Positions 1-8,190 of a DNA stretch of 64,000 bases are shown one piece after another. The first letter of the stretch is position 1. Every line of letters begins with the position of its first letter. A model generated the notes under the pieces. It was not told the origin of the DNA. It worked only from the letters and a program-made list of their open reading frames with translations, and made no database searches. Origin of the DNA: Bacteroidales bacterium (GTDB lineage: Bacteria; Bacteroidota; Bacteroidia; Bacteroidales; UBA3663); assembly GCA_017618715.1 (NCBI GenBank), contig JAFZTS010000024.1, forward strand, positions 1-64,000. The letters run 5' to 3'. A program made the translations under genes and the position numbers.

Positions 1-292
1 CACGATTGTTGCATGTCCTCTAACGGACGCTGAAGGATATGCGGCGATGAAGGCATGTCCCCTAACGGACGCGGAAGGATATGCGACGATGGAGGAATGT
101 CCGCTAACGGTCGCTGAAGGATATGCGGCGATGGGGGAATGTCCGCTAACGTACGCTGAAGGATATGCTGCGATGGGGGAATGTCCGCTAACGGTCGCTG
201 AAGGATATGCGACGATGGAGGCATGTCCCCTAACGTACGCTGAAGGATATGGTTCTGCAGATTGATGTCCTCTTACGTTCGTTAGGGGACAT
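1..292. repeat. Tandem array A of 42-bp hairpin units (left end cut by window)
   Basis: Five full units of exactly 42 bp begin at 35, 77, 119, 161 and 203. A partial unit lies before them (1-34) and a decayed one after (245-270). Each unit is an 8-nt arm (GGATATGC), a 10-nt loop such as GACGATGGAG, the pairing arm (GCATGTCC or GAATGTCC) and a 16-nt spacer such as CCTAACGTACGCTGAA. The array ends in an inverted piece of itself (CGTTAGGGGACATG, about 279-292), which can pair with the preceding spacer and arm. A reading frame is open through the array to the window edge, giving 14-residue repeats around CPLT..AEGYA, but no convincing start or ribosome site is visible. Array B at 59875-60218 has the same architecture. 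I read it as a structural DNA/RNA repeat at the 3' side of the minus-strand operon, not a gene. Confidence 0.85.
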
Positions 293-638
293 GCTGCGAT
301 TTTCAATGAATTACTGATGATTAATAAATCCCATATACCAGTTAGCCCATCCCTGCCGATTGGAAAGGAATGGGCTAAATCTTAGTTCCAAGCTCTGCTC
401 AATTAATATGGAGAAAGATATCTCATGACCGACAGTGTTCTTATGCAGGTATTGGACCTGCTCATTTTTCGGATTGTGAGACGGGTTATTGAAGCCCACG
501 TCTCAAATCCATTTTCACCTTACTTTCAATGTTGAAGGGTCGCTACGCTCAAAATCCAACTAGTCCGTAGAGATAAGTGAGCGAAACGACCACTCATGTT
601 ATTATCCGCTTTTGTGTTCGATTGGTGAAATGGTCGCG
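293..638. other. Intergenic stretch without a supported gene
   Basis: About 345 bases lie between array A and the 3' end of the RING-like gene. A 62-codon frame on minus (311-499) has no recognised motif, ribosome site or neighbour support, so I do not call it. The only other structure seen is the inverted repeat at 538-591. Confidence 0.5.
538..591. repeat. Imperfect 14-bp inverted repeat
   Basis: GGTCGCTACGCTCA (538-551) and TGAGCGAAACGACC (578-591) pair at 12 of 14 positions around a 26-nt loop. It lies 48 bases beyond the stop codon of the minus-strand RING-like gene, so it could be a transcript-end hairpin, although no T-run follows. A relic of a mobile element end is an alternative. 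Confidence 0.5.
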
Positions 639-2930
639 TCAGATATTGAGGAGCGCGGAGACTTCGGCGGGGTTGAGGGCCCATTCGTAGGTGTAGGCTT
701 CGTCGGCATCGGCAGGGGAGGAGACGAGAGAGAGGTGCTGGGCATCGGCCTTCATTTCCAACAGTTCGCCGATGGAGAGCTTGTTTTCGAGTCGGTGGAG
801 AAGGGCTTCGATGGAGGCGCAGTCGGCATCGTGGATGACCTGGGAGGTGAATGGCATTTCGAGCCAGATGATCTCGCGCTTGGCTACGTCGAGGATGCCG
901 AAGACGAGGCCCTTGGAGAGGTTGCCTTCGCTGATGCGCACGGCATGCTGTACGCACGAGGGGTCGTAAGCCACGCCTTTCTTCTCGGATATCTTCATCG
1001 GATAGGCGGAATTCATCCAGCCGACGACGAGGTTGGGGGAGAGGGCTCCATGGGAATAGGCGTTGCAGGTGAAGGTGACGTACCTGGCTTGGGCGGCATC
1101 GAGTTCGGGCAGCGAGAGCTCGATGTATTCGGCTGTGCCTACCATCTCGGGGATGGAACGGATGTCGCCCGAATGCTTTGCACCCACGCAGGTGAGGTGG
1201 CCGTAATAGCAGTGGTGGGTTATGCCGTCGGACATCGCGATGCGGCAGCTCAGGTCCATGTCGAGATGCTGTGCATGGAGTCCCTTGCCCCACTGCATGA
1301 AGAGGCGCACGGCATCGCCTTCGACGGGGAATCGTGTTCCCATGAGGGCACAGGAGGTGTCCTGCACGGTGGTGGAACGGTCGCCTATGCTGACGGGTAT
1401 GTTGTATAAGGCAGGGTCGATGTAGATAGTCCCCCTCGATCCCCCCTCAAGGGGGGAAGAAGAAGAGGCGGCTGCTGCAAAACGACGTGTCATCGAGGAT
1501 TTGTAGATTCCCATGACATCCCTGACCATGGCTTCGCGTGCGGCCTCGTCGTAGAGGGCGAGCAGCTTGTTGGGCTGGAGCTTGTGCGTGACTCCTGTGA
1601 TGGGACGTGCGATGCGCACTTCGTTGGTGTCGAAGTAGGTGTCGGCGGCATTGCCCAATGAGAGCAGCAGGCGTGCGGGCAGCTTGTCGGCTATCTCGTT
1701 GAAGGCGGCAAGCACCTTGGAGCTGCCGAAACGGAGCATGGAGGCGAACAGACAACGTGCGAAGAGACCGGGGCGCTGCTTGAGCAAAGCCAAGGTCCGG
1801 TCGGCATCGTTGGCCGAACGTGCCTTATCGACGCTGCCCTGCCAGGTGGTGTAGTCCTGCTTGTAGAAGACGTCGAGGAGCTCGGCGAGATGCTCCATAC
1901 CTTTCTTGCGGGAGTATTCGCCGAGACGGAGGGCACGGATCATGCGCACCCACATGCCGCGTTTGGGGTTCATGTTCTCGGCGGCCTGTTGGGCTGACAT
2001 GGGAAGGGCGTTCAGCCACTGTGCCACACGCTGACATGCCCTGCGGTCGTACTTCAGCATGAGTTTCTGCTTCATGCCTTTTGCGGCGTCGGCTCCTCTG
2101 TCGAGCGGGCACCACATGTGATAGTACAGCTTTCGCGCATGGGCTACCAACGTCCTTGGTTCGATGATCTGCACGTAGCCCGTCTTTTCGTACCACAGAT
2201 AACGCAGCACGTCGGTAGGTGTCTTCAGCAACGGCGTTGCTTTGCCGGCCTTGCCTTGTTCGACCAGGAGTTTGACGACGAGCATGGCCGTCTCCTTCAT
2301 GGTGATGTTGGCATCGTCGGGCAGCGGGTATTCGCGCAGCAACTGGTCGAGCGAGTCCTTCTGCGTGGCATCGAGGGGCGTGGTTGATGCGAGGAGGGAG
2401 GTGAAGACGTGACGCAGGTCGGCATCGGTGAACAGGCGCAGTTCCTTGAGCTTGCTTGCCTGGCCTTTGTACACGAAGTCGGCGGTGACGAAGGGTGTGC
2501 CGCAGAACGGACAGCCATTGTAACGCTCAAGTGGGAAGGTGCCGTCGGGGATGAAGTGCCCGCATGGCAGCGTGGTGCCTTTGAAGCCTGCCGCTTCACC
2601 ACCGAAAAGATTGGCGGACAATGTAATTAGATGGTCGATAAACGATTCGCCTGTCGGCACGTCCCATCCTTTGACGAGGGGTGCCCAGTTGAGATCGACG
2701 CCCATCACTTCGTTGATGCACGCTGTGATGTCGGCAAGCGTTTCGGCGGATACTGCATTGAGCGCATGGAGCAGCTCTTCGCTGACGCAGAAGCCGTTCT
2801 CCTTGAGACGAGCGAGGAACGCCACCACGGGCACTGCGGCTTCGGAGTGCATGTCGATGTCTTCGCGACGGATGTCGAGATAGACGGCACGGTAACGCAA
2901 GGCTACCTTTACAAGAGTCTTGTTTGTCAT
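639..2930 (-). CDS. RING-like zinc finger protein with TerD-like C-terminus (MXAN_6230/SCO0854-like)
   Basis: The protein has 763 residues if it starts at the ATG of MTNKTLVKV. The frame is open upstream, but that stretch runs through a hairpin and an unrelated 3' region, so the later ATG is preferred. Residues 119-147 contain LPCGHFIPDGTF and GCPFCGTPF. This is a compact zinc-ligand pattern (Cys123, His125, Cys140, Cys143) that I associate with the bacterial RING-like MXAN_6230/SCO0854 family. A long mostly helical middle follows. The last roughly 160 residues have a beta-rich pattern resembling TerD tellurium-resistance domains (inference, no alignment done). Residues about 490-501 (SSSSPLEGGSRG) are encoded by an inserted G/C-rich palindromic repeat. 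No signal peptide or membrane segment is seen, so it is cytoplasmic. It lies downstream of the nuclease and phosphoesterase genes, behind a strong hairpin. Function is unknown; a stress or conflict role is suggested only by the family. Confidence 0.65.
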   Translation of the reverse strand: MTNKTLVKVALRYRAVYLDIRREDIDMHSEAAVPVVAFLARLKENGFCVSEELLHALNAVSAETLADITACINEVMGVDLNWAPLVKGWDVPTGESFIDHLITLSANLFGGEAAGFKGTTLPCGHFIPDGTFPLERYNGCPFCGTPFVTADFVYKGQASKLKELRLFTDADLRHVFTSLLASTTPLDATQKDSLDQLLREYPLPDDANITMKETAMLVVKLLVEQGKAGKATPLLKTPTDVLRYLWYEKTGYVQIIEPRTLVAHARKLYYHMWCPLDRGADAAKGMKQKLMLKYDRRACQRVAQWLNALPMSAQQAAENMNPKRGMWVRMIRALRLGEYSRKKGMEHLAELLDVFYKQDYTTWQGSVDKARSANDADRTLALLKQRPGLFARCLFASMLRFGSSKVLAAFNEIADKLPARLLLSLGNAADTYFDTNEVRIARPITGVTHKLQPNKLLALYDEAAREAMVRDVMGIYKSSMTRRFAAAASSSSPLEGGSRGTIYIDPALYNIPVSIGDRSTTVQDTSCALMGTRFPVEGDAVRLFMQWGKGLHAQHLDMDLSCRIAMSDGITHHCYYGHLTCVGAKHSGDIRSIPEMVGTAEYIELSLPELDAAQARYVTFTCNAYSHGALSPNLVVGWMNSAYPMKISEKKGVAYDPSCVQHAVRISEGNLSKGLVFGILDVAKREIIWLEMPFTSQVIHDADCASIEALLHRLENKLSIGELLEMKADAQHLSLVSSPADADEAYTYEWALNPAEVSALLNI
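1429..1462 (-). repeat. G/C-rich palindromic element, copy 1 (inside a coding sequence)
   Basis: On plus it reads GTCCCCCTCGAT then CCCCCCTCAAGGGGGG then AAGAAG. In the other orientation it matches the shared form CCCCCT-nnnn-AGGGGG-A-nn-GAGGGGG. It is in frame in the RING-like gene, where it adds about twelve low-complexity residues. Related copies lie at 15489-15523, 15541-15577 and 54771-54812. Confidence 0.7.
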
Positions 2931-3010
2931 AATAATATAAAGAGGTAATTGAGAGACTGTACAGATAAAATCAAAAAAGGAGTAAGTCTCTCTTGGACCT
3001 CGTTTTTGGG

Positions 3011-3101
3011 AAAAAGAAGATGGAAATTGCAGTTCTGGGAAGCACACCTTGCGGCGTACAGAAAAAATTGAAGTAAGAACTGCTTGGTCCATCTTCTTTT
3101 T
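3011..3101 (-). terminator. Long interrupted hairpin at the 3' end of the phosphoesterase gene
   Basis: AAAAAGAAGATGG (3011-3023) pairs perfectly with CCATCTTCTTTTT (3089-3101). Inside it, GCAGTTCT (3029-3036) pairs with AGAACTGC (3076-3083). On the minus strand the outer stem starts at the stop codon of the phosphoesterase and finishes in a T-run, so it may end or attenuate transcription before the RING-like gene 80 bases further on. The stem is A/T rich and the loop long, so terminator strength is uncertain. Confidence 0.5.
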
Positions 3102-3592
3102 TATGCCAGTTCAATAACCTCGAGATCCTGCACCTTGCCTTCGTGGAGGGCGAAGCGCATGAGAGTGCGATGGACTTGCGGGCCGTAGGTGCCTGCAGCG
3201 CCCGGGTTGAGCATGAGTGTGGCGAGGCTGCGGTCGTACATTGCGCGGCAGATGTGGCTGTGTCCGCAAACGAAGAGGGTGACGGGATGGGCACGCAATT
3301 CGTCGAGGATGTTGCGGGGCCATCGTCCCGGGTAGCCTCCAATGTGCGTCATCCATACGCTGACGCCATCGAGCGTGAAGCGCTGATCCTTGGGATAACG
3401 CAGGCGCATGTCCTGTCCGTCGGCATTCCCCCACACGATGCGGCAAGTCTTGCCGGTGGCTTCGAGTCGGTCGCAGATGGTGCTATCGACAACATCGCCG
3501 GCAAGCCATATCTCGTCGCACGCCTCGAAGTATTGCAGGTAGCGATCGTCCCACAGGGCGTGCGGATCGCTCATTAGTCCGATGTGGGTCAT
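3101..3592 (-). CDS. YfcE/MJ0936-type metallophosphoesterase
   Basis: The protein has 163 residues, the usual size for small single-domain phosphodiesterases of this family. Metal-site motifs appear in the expected order: SDPHAL near the N-terminus (usually SDTHG), GDVVD, GNAD (usually GNCD), THIGGY, and CGHSH followed by NPGAAG. The Asp, His and Asn ligands are kept despite the changed neighbours. Family members hydrolyse phosphodiester bonds with two divalent metals; the substrate here cannot be read. An upstream TTG at 3595 is possible, but the ATG at 3592 is preferred because it shares one base with the nuclease stop codon (TGATG). That arrangement suggests translational coupling. Cytoplasmic, with no signal peptide. 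Confidence 0.85.
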   Translation of the reverse strand: MTHIGLMSDPHALWDDRYLQYFEACDEIWLAGDVVDSTICDRLEATGKTCRIVWGNADGQDMRLRYPKDQRFTLDGVSVWMTHIGGYPGRWPRNILDELRAHPVTLFVCGHSHICRAMYDRSLATLMLNPGAAGTYGPQVHRTLMRFALHEGKVQDLEVIELA

Positions 3593-4458
3593 CAATTACG
3601 ACGTTTCCAGAAGTTGAAGGTATCGTCGGCCTCGATCTTGTCCTCGATGTCGTCGGGGAGGTTGTAGAAGAAGTCGTGGCCGGTGATTTGCTCGATCTCA
3701 TCGACAGAACGGGCATATTGCCAGATACGGCCCTTGCAGTCTTCGTTGGGGAAGATGAAGCCGACGGCGTGGTAGCGGTTGTTCTGCTCGGCACAGATGA
3801 CCTTGAAGAAGGACGAGGGCACGGCAATCTTTTTCTTCACCATCAGATGGATGTCATCGACGATGGGACCGCAGCATATCCACACCTTGCCGTAACGGCG
3901 TGCCCAGGTGCGACTGAGGCTCTCGACTTCCTCCCACAGTCCGGCATTGAGTTCCTTGTTCTGGGGACAGATGTTCGAAGTATAGTAACATTCGTTCATG
4001 GCGTCTTCGTCCCACTTCATGTCGCCCGAAGGAGCCATGTGTCCGCGCGTGTAACCCGAGTTGGAGTAGTCGTGGGTGGTGATCCTCTTGCCTTTCACCA
4101 GCGGATCGGGCTCGAAGTCGCTGTTGCGTTTGCGATAGGGGGCACGAGTCTCTTCGCTGGTCAGTTCCCAGGCCACCCAGTTGGGTTCGTTCCAGACGCT
4201 GTTGTAGGAGACGATGTGTCCGGTGTGCTCGATGATCTGCTCCTTCGCGTCGTGTCTTGTCCCAGCAAGTTCGGTGAGCGTGGCTTTGGGGTAGGAGTGG
4301 GTAGGCTCGTCGGTTTGTGCAACGGATGGGATATCGGTCTGCGCGATAGGCGGCGTGACGCTCGGCTCGGTAGGCTGTTGCATCAAGCAGGAAGTGAGGG
4401 TAATTAACAAATAACAATTAACAAAAAATAATTGTATTTTTGAACGGAGGCATTTCAT
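3592..4458 (-). CDS. DNA/RNA non-specific endonuclease, lipoprotein
   Basis: The protein has 288 residues from the ATG of MKCLRSKIQ. That start gives a lipoprotein signal peptide with lipobox LTSC (Cys24), and a matched promoter lies just upstream; starts further up would destroy the signal. A Ser/Thr/Pro-rich linker runs to about residue 60. The nuclease domain carries YTRGHMAPSGD (catalytic His140, in place of the classic DRGH) and NICPQNKELNAGLWEEVE (metal-binding Asn171). The beta-beta-alpha-metal nucleases of this family degrade DNA and RNA without sequence preference. As an exported lipoprotein it probably acts on extracellular or periplasmic nucleic acid, for scavenging or defence (inference). 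First gene of a minus-strand unit with the phosphoesterase. Confidence 0.88.
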   Translation of the reverse strand: MKCLRSKIQLFFVNCYLLITLTSCLMQQPTEPSVTPPIAQTDIPSVAQTDEPTHSYPKATLTELAGTRHDAKEQIIEHTGHIVSYNSVWNEPNWVAWELTSEETRAPYRKRNSDFEPDPLVKGKRITTHDYSNSGYTRGHMAPSGDMKWDEDAMNECYYTSNICPQNKELNAGLWEEVESLSRTWARRYGKVWICCGPIVDDIHLMVKKKIAVPSSFFKVICAEQNNRYHAVGFIFPNEDCKGRIWQYARSVDEIEQITGHDFFYNLPDDIEDKIEADDTFNFWKRRN

Positions 4459-4481
4459 TGCAGTCGATGTGTTTTGATGTG

Positions 4482-4512
4482 CAAATATACGACAAAAGTT
4501 TGGAATAACAAA
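4482..4512 (-). promoter_or_regulatory. Bacteroidetes-type promoter of the nuclease operon
   Basis: Read on minus: TTTG (4512-4509), a 19-nt gap, then TATATTTG (4489-4482), close to the established TTTG / TAnnTTTG consensus. The start codon is 24 bases downstream of the -7 element. It lies back to back with the helicase promoter. Confidence 0.75.
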
Positions 4513-4540
4513 TTTTTTGATGAAAAATTGATGCATTTGT

Positions 4541-4571
4541 TTTGCGATTTGCCCGAAAATGCCTATCTTTG
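4541..4571 (+). promoter_or_regulatory. Bacteroidetes-type promoter of the nuclease-helicase gene
   Basis: TTTG (4541-4544), a 19-nt gap, then TATCTTTG (4564-4571). The ATG at 4600 gives a short leader of about 20-25 nt. Confidence 0.8.
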
Positions 4572-4599
4572 CGCCTAATAAACACAAAACCTCACACAG

Positions 4600-7500
4600 A
4601 TGACCTACGAAGAAAGTGCCTCCCAACTGTATCAGGATTTAGTCGAAGCGCTCGCCCAACCGAAGGTGCGCGACACGTATCGTGACTTCAATCGCGTGTT
4701 GCGTATTGCAGCCTATCAGAAGACGGCGTTCGATGACCTGCATCTTGGCAGCCTGTTTGCCAAGATTGACTACCTGTCGAAGCAGTATCAGCTGAAACGT
4801 CACTTGGTGAAAATGATTAATGATACGCGCGTGAGGTTGCGCAAGCTCATGGCCTTCGAGGACCATGAACTTATTGCTTGCAAGCTGTACGACCTCAAGG
4901 CGATCTGCCTTTTCATCGAGGCTATCTATGGCGAGCAACCGCCGATGGACCTTGCCCTGCTCTTCCCGAGCGATGAACGACAAGTCGAGCAAGGCAGCCT
5001 CGTGTCGGACTATTTCCGCCTTTATGTCACGCGATGGGACGATACGTTTGTGTATGGACATACGGAGGAAGGGGTTGAGGGGTTTGAAAAGTTCGAAGGG
5101 TTTGAGGGGGTTGAGGAGGTGAAGGTTTGCTATAATTATAAGGGGGGGTATGTGGGAGGAGACTGGACACATATTCGGCCCTTCCTGGCACCTGATGTGC
5201 AGCTCAATCTGGTGCGTCCGCGTCTGGTGGATGGTGTGTATTACCCCGAGCTTATCATTCTTGAACCTGATTACCTGGTGGATGTGACGTCGATTGCCAA
5301 ATGTTTTGAGGAGTATTCGCATTCCCCCTATCTACACCTAATCAACAAACTGATGCCGACGGAGGACACCGTCCACATGATGCTTGGCAACTTGGCCAGC
5401 CAGTTGCTCGACGAGGAAGTGCATCATGGCAAGGAGGAGATTCCCTACAAAGAGAGCTATGCTACGTTCATGCGCGCCAATGCGTTCAAGGCCTTGACCA
5501 CCGATTTGGGCAACATCGAGAAAGACGGGGAAATGCAGCGCGACAATATTCGTCGTGCCCTGCGTGAAGGATTGCAGCAGCGCGTGGGACGCTATCGGCG
5601 TGAGGAGGTGATGCTCGAACCATCGTTCTTCAGCGAGATGCTGGGTGTGCAGGGACGTATGGACCTGCTTCAGCTCGACTACAAGGTGCTCGTGGAGCAG
5701 AAGTCGGGGAAGGGAAAGTATATGTGGGGAGCTCGACCCGATGACCCGCCGCGTCAGCAGACCCAGCACTATGTACAGCTGCTGCTTTACCTGGCCATCC
5801 TCAACTACAACTTCGATACGCCCAACCGTGAGGTGCAGGCGATGCTGCTCTATTCGAAGTATGCCAATGGTCTGATTGGCGTGACACCGGCACCCCAACT
5901 GCTCTTCGAAGCCATCAGTCTGCGCAACCAGATTGCCGGCCTTGAGGCACGGTATTGCAGGGGAGGAATGAAGGTGCTCGACAAGCTGACGACCGGGTAT
6001 TTCCGACAGCTGAATACCACTGACAATTTCTGGGACAACTATGTTGCGCCCAAGCTGGACAACATCCTCAATCCTATTCACCAGGCTACGGATACGGAGC
6101 GTGCGTACTTCTATCGCTTCCTGACCTTCCTGGCCCGTGAGCACACGCTTTCGAAGGTGGGCAACAAGACCAAGGAGAGTTCGGGCTTTGCGGCCAAGTG
6201 GCACGATACGCTGGAGGAGAAGTACCAGGCAGGCAACATCTACGACCAGCTCACCCTGCTGAGCCCCGATGCTAGCCATGAGGGAAGCGTCGAGCGATTG
6301 ACGTTCGCATTTGCCAAGGACAGGGCCAGCGACATGTCGAATTTCCGTGTCGGCGATATCGTCATCACCTATCCTTATCGGCATGAGGAGGAACCCGATG
6401 CACGTGGCACAATGGTCTTTCGCGCCAATATCATCGACATCGCAGCAGAGAGCATCACCCTCGAACTGCGTGCGCCACAGAGCGACAAACACGTCTTCGT
6501 GCGGTATCCGGCCACCGAATATCATTGGGCCATCGAGCATGACTTCATGGAGTCTTCCTACCGTTCGCAATACAGCGGCATGCATGCCTTCCTAACGGCT
6601 TCCAAAGAGCGTCGCGACCTCCTGATGATGCAACGCGAACCACGTCGGGACGAGAGCCTGCGCCTGAAGGGTGATTATGGCCGATTCAACGAACTGGCGC
6701 TTCGGGTGAAGCAGGCTCGGGACTTCTTCCTCATCATCGGGCCTCCCGGCACGGGAAAGACCTCGTATGGCTTGCTCTATACGCTGAAGGAACAGTTGTT
6801 GGAGGAGGGGAGCAATGTGCTTATCCTGTCGTTCACCAACCGTGCAGTGGATGAGATATGCAGCAAGCTGGTGGAGGAGGGCATTGACTTCATGCGTGTG
6901 GGTGGACGTCATAGCTGTTCGCCGGAATATCGACCATATCTGCTCGAAAACCGGCTGAAGGAATGCGCCGACCTTGCGGAGATGCGCGCCTTGGTGGAAC
7001 GAACAAGGGTGCTTGTGAGCACCACAGCCTCGCTTTCGGGAAATACGCAACTCTTCCGACTGAAGACCTTCGACCTGGCCATCATCGACGAGGCTTCGCA
7101 GATTTTGGAGCCTCACCTCATGCCGCTGCTTGCCGCCAAGACCTCCGACGGCGCGTCGGCCATCGGAAAGTTCGTGATGATTGGCGACCACAAGCAGTTG
7201 CCCGCTGTGGTGCAGCAGCATCCCACCTTCTCGCGTGTCGATGACCCCTTGCTTCTCGCCATCGGCCTGGAGGACTGCCGACTCTCGCTCTTCGAACGCC
7301 TCCTGAAGCGCTATCGCGACGACAAACGCTTCGTCTATATGTTGACGCACCAGGGCAGGATGCATCAGGAGATTGCCGACTTCCCGAACCGCGCCTTCTA
7401 TGGGGGACGTCTTCACGTCGTGCCTTTGGAGCATCAGATCGAGGACTTGCCCAAACATTGCAATTCGAAGCACGGCATCGACAAGCTGCTGCTGACGCGT

Positions 7501-8025
7501 CGTGTCTGCTTTGTGCCAACTTCGACCCCTGAACCTATCATTTCGGAGAAGGTGAACCCCGTGGAGGCACGCATGTTGGCGGCTACCGTCGAACGTATCT
7601 ATCTGCTTCATCAGCAAGACTTCGACACGACACGGACCGTGGGCATCATCGTGCCTTATCGGAACCAGATTTCTGCCGTGCGCAATGCCATCGATGCCTA
7701 CGGACATACCGAACTTCACGACATCACCATCGACACCGTGGAGCGTTTCCAGGGCAGCCAGCGCGACTATATCCTCTACGGATTCACGGTGCAACGCACC
7801 TATCAGCTCAATTTCCTTTCGAACAACACCTTTGAGGAAGATGGCCAGCTGATTGACCGCAAGCTCAACGTGGCGATGACACGTGCAAGGAAGCATCTGC
7901 TGATGTTCGGCAATCCGCAGGTGATCTGCGAGGACCCCGTCTTCGACAAACTGGTCAGCTATGCCAAAAGCCACGGATGGTGGATTGACGTGGATGAGGA
8001 GCGGTATGTGGAAGGAGAGTTCTGA
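4600..8025 (+). CDS. Dna2-like PD-(D/E)xK nuclease fused to superfamily 1 helicase
   Basis: The protein has 1141 residues. Residues about 340-420 form a Cas4/Dna2/RecB-like nuclease: GRMD (Asp355), VEQKSGK (Glu366, Lys368) and QTQHYVQLLLY, a QxxxY-type motif. Residues about 700-1120 are an SF1B (Upf1/Dna2-like) helicase: Walker A GPPGTGKT (Lys720), Walker B IIDEASQ (Asp830, Glu831), GDHKQLPAVV, LTHQGRMHQEI, TVERFQGSQRDYI and NVAMTRARKHLLM. The four-cysteine iron-sulphur ligands of eukaryotic Dna2 are not obvious. Such proteins unwind and cut DNA in replication or repair, and some belong to defence systems. No partner gene is adjacent on plus, so a housekeeping repair role is as likely. Residues 155-175 are a run of Gly-Phe-Glu/Gly-Val-Glu triplets made by an in-frame 9-bp repeat. 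Cytoplasmic. Confidence 0.85.
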   Translation: MTYEESASQLYQDLVEALAQPKVRDTYRDFNRVLRIAAYQKTAFDDLHLGSLFAKIDYLSKQYQLKRHLVKMINDTRVRLRKLMAFEDHELIACKLYDLKAICLFIEAIYGEQPPMDLALLFPSDERQVEQGSLVSDYFRLYVTRWDDTFVYGHTEEGVEGFEKFEGFEGVEEVKVCYNYKGGYVGGDWTHIRPFLAPDVQLNLVRPRLVDGVYYPELIILEPDYLVDVTSIAKCFEEYSHSPYLHLINKLMPTEDTVHMMLGNLASQLLDEEVHHGKEEIPYKESYATFMRANAFKALTTDLGNIEKDGEMQRDNIRRALREGLQQRVGRYRREEVMLEPSFFSEMLGVQGRMDLLQLDYKVLVEQKSGKGKYMWGARPDDPPRQQTQHYVQLLLYLAILNYNFDTPNREVQAMLLYSKYANGLIGVTPAPQLLFEAISLRNQIAGLEARYCRGGMKVLDKLTTGYFRQLNTTDNFWDNYVAPKLDNILNPIHQATDTERAYFYRFLTFLAREHTLSKVGNKTKESSGFAAKWHDTLEEKYQAGNIYDQLTLLSPDASHEGSVERLTFAFAKDRASDMSNFRVGDIVITYPYRHEEEPDARGTMVFRANIIDIAAESITLELRAPQSDKHVFVRYPATEYHWAIEHDFMESSYRSQYSGMHAFLTASKERRDLLMMQREPRRDESLRLKGDYGRFNELALRVKQARDFFLIIGPPGTGKTSYGLLYTLKEQLLEEGSNVLILSFTNRAVDEICSKLVEEGIDFMRVGGRHSCSPEYRPYLLENRLKECADLAEMRALVERTRVLVSTTASLSGNTQLFRLKTFDLAIIDEASQILEPHLMPLLAAKTSDGASAIGKFVMIGDHKQLPAVVQQHPTFSRVDDPLLLAIGLEDCRLSLFERLLKRYRDDKRFVYMLTHQGRMHQEIADFPNRAFYGGRLHVVPLEHQIEDLPKHCNSKHGIDKLLLTRRVCFVPTSTPEPIISEKVNPVEARMLAATVERIYLLHQQDFDTTRTVGIIVPYRNQISAVRNAIDAYGHTELHDITIDTVERFQGSQRDYILYGFTVQRTYQLNFLSNNTFEEDGQLIDRKLNVAMTRARKHLLMFGNPQVICEDPVFDKLVSYAKSHGWWIDVDEERYVEGEF
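5062..5124 (+). repeat. In-frame 9-bp tandem repeat in the helicase gene
   Basis: Seven consecutive 9-base blocks follow the coding frame and give the triplets GVE, GFE, KFE, GFE, GVE and EVK. Shifted to the phase of the intergenic arrays, the blocks read TTTGAAAAG, TTCGAAGGG, TTTGAGGGG and GTTGAGGAG. That is the same TYNGANNNN shape as at 23299-23397 and 56937-57008. Confidence 0.75.
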
Positions 8026-8105
8026 GGAATATTATTGATTTTGCGTCGAAATTAACTGCGAATTTGGGAAACATGGTGCCAAAATGGGAGTTTTAACGCA
8101 AAACA

Positions 8106-8137
8106 TTTGGTAGAGAAGGAAAAATCGATTATCTTTG
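8106..8137 (+). promoter_or_regulatory. Bacteroidetes-type promoter of tamB
   Basis: TTTG (8106-8109), a 20-nt gap, then TATCTTTG (8130-8137). The leader before the ATG at 8191 contains a small hairpin, either CCGCAG (8156-8161) with CTGCGG (8174-8179) or GCAGG with CCTGC (8165-8177), about 12 bases before the start. That could limit ribosome access. Confidence 0.75.
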
Positions 8138-8190
8138 CCCCGATAATCAAACACTCCGCAGACGGCAGGAAGCCTGCGGGGCCATGAAAA

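Noticed and set aside
47..265. 72-codon plus frame in array A as a protein gene
   Set aside because: It is made only of the 42-bp repeat, has no ribosome site, is open to the window edge, and its frame does not match the frame of the homologous hairpin in array B.
311..499. 62-codon minus frame near the left end
   Set aside because: No motif, ribosome site or context; composition gives no coding support.
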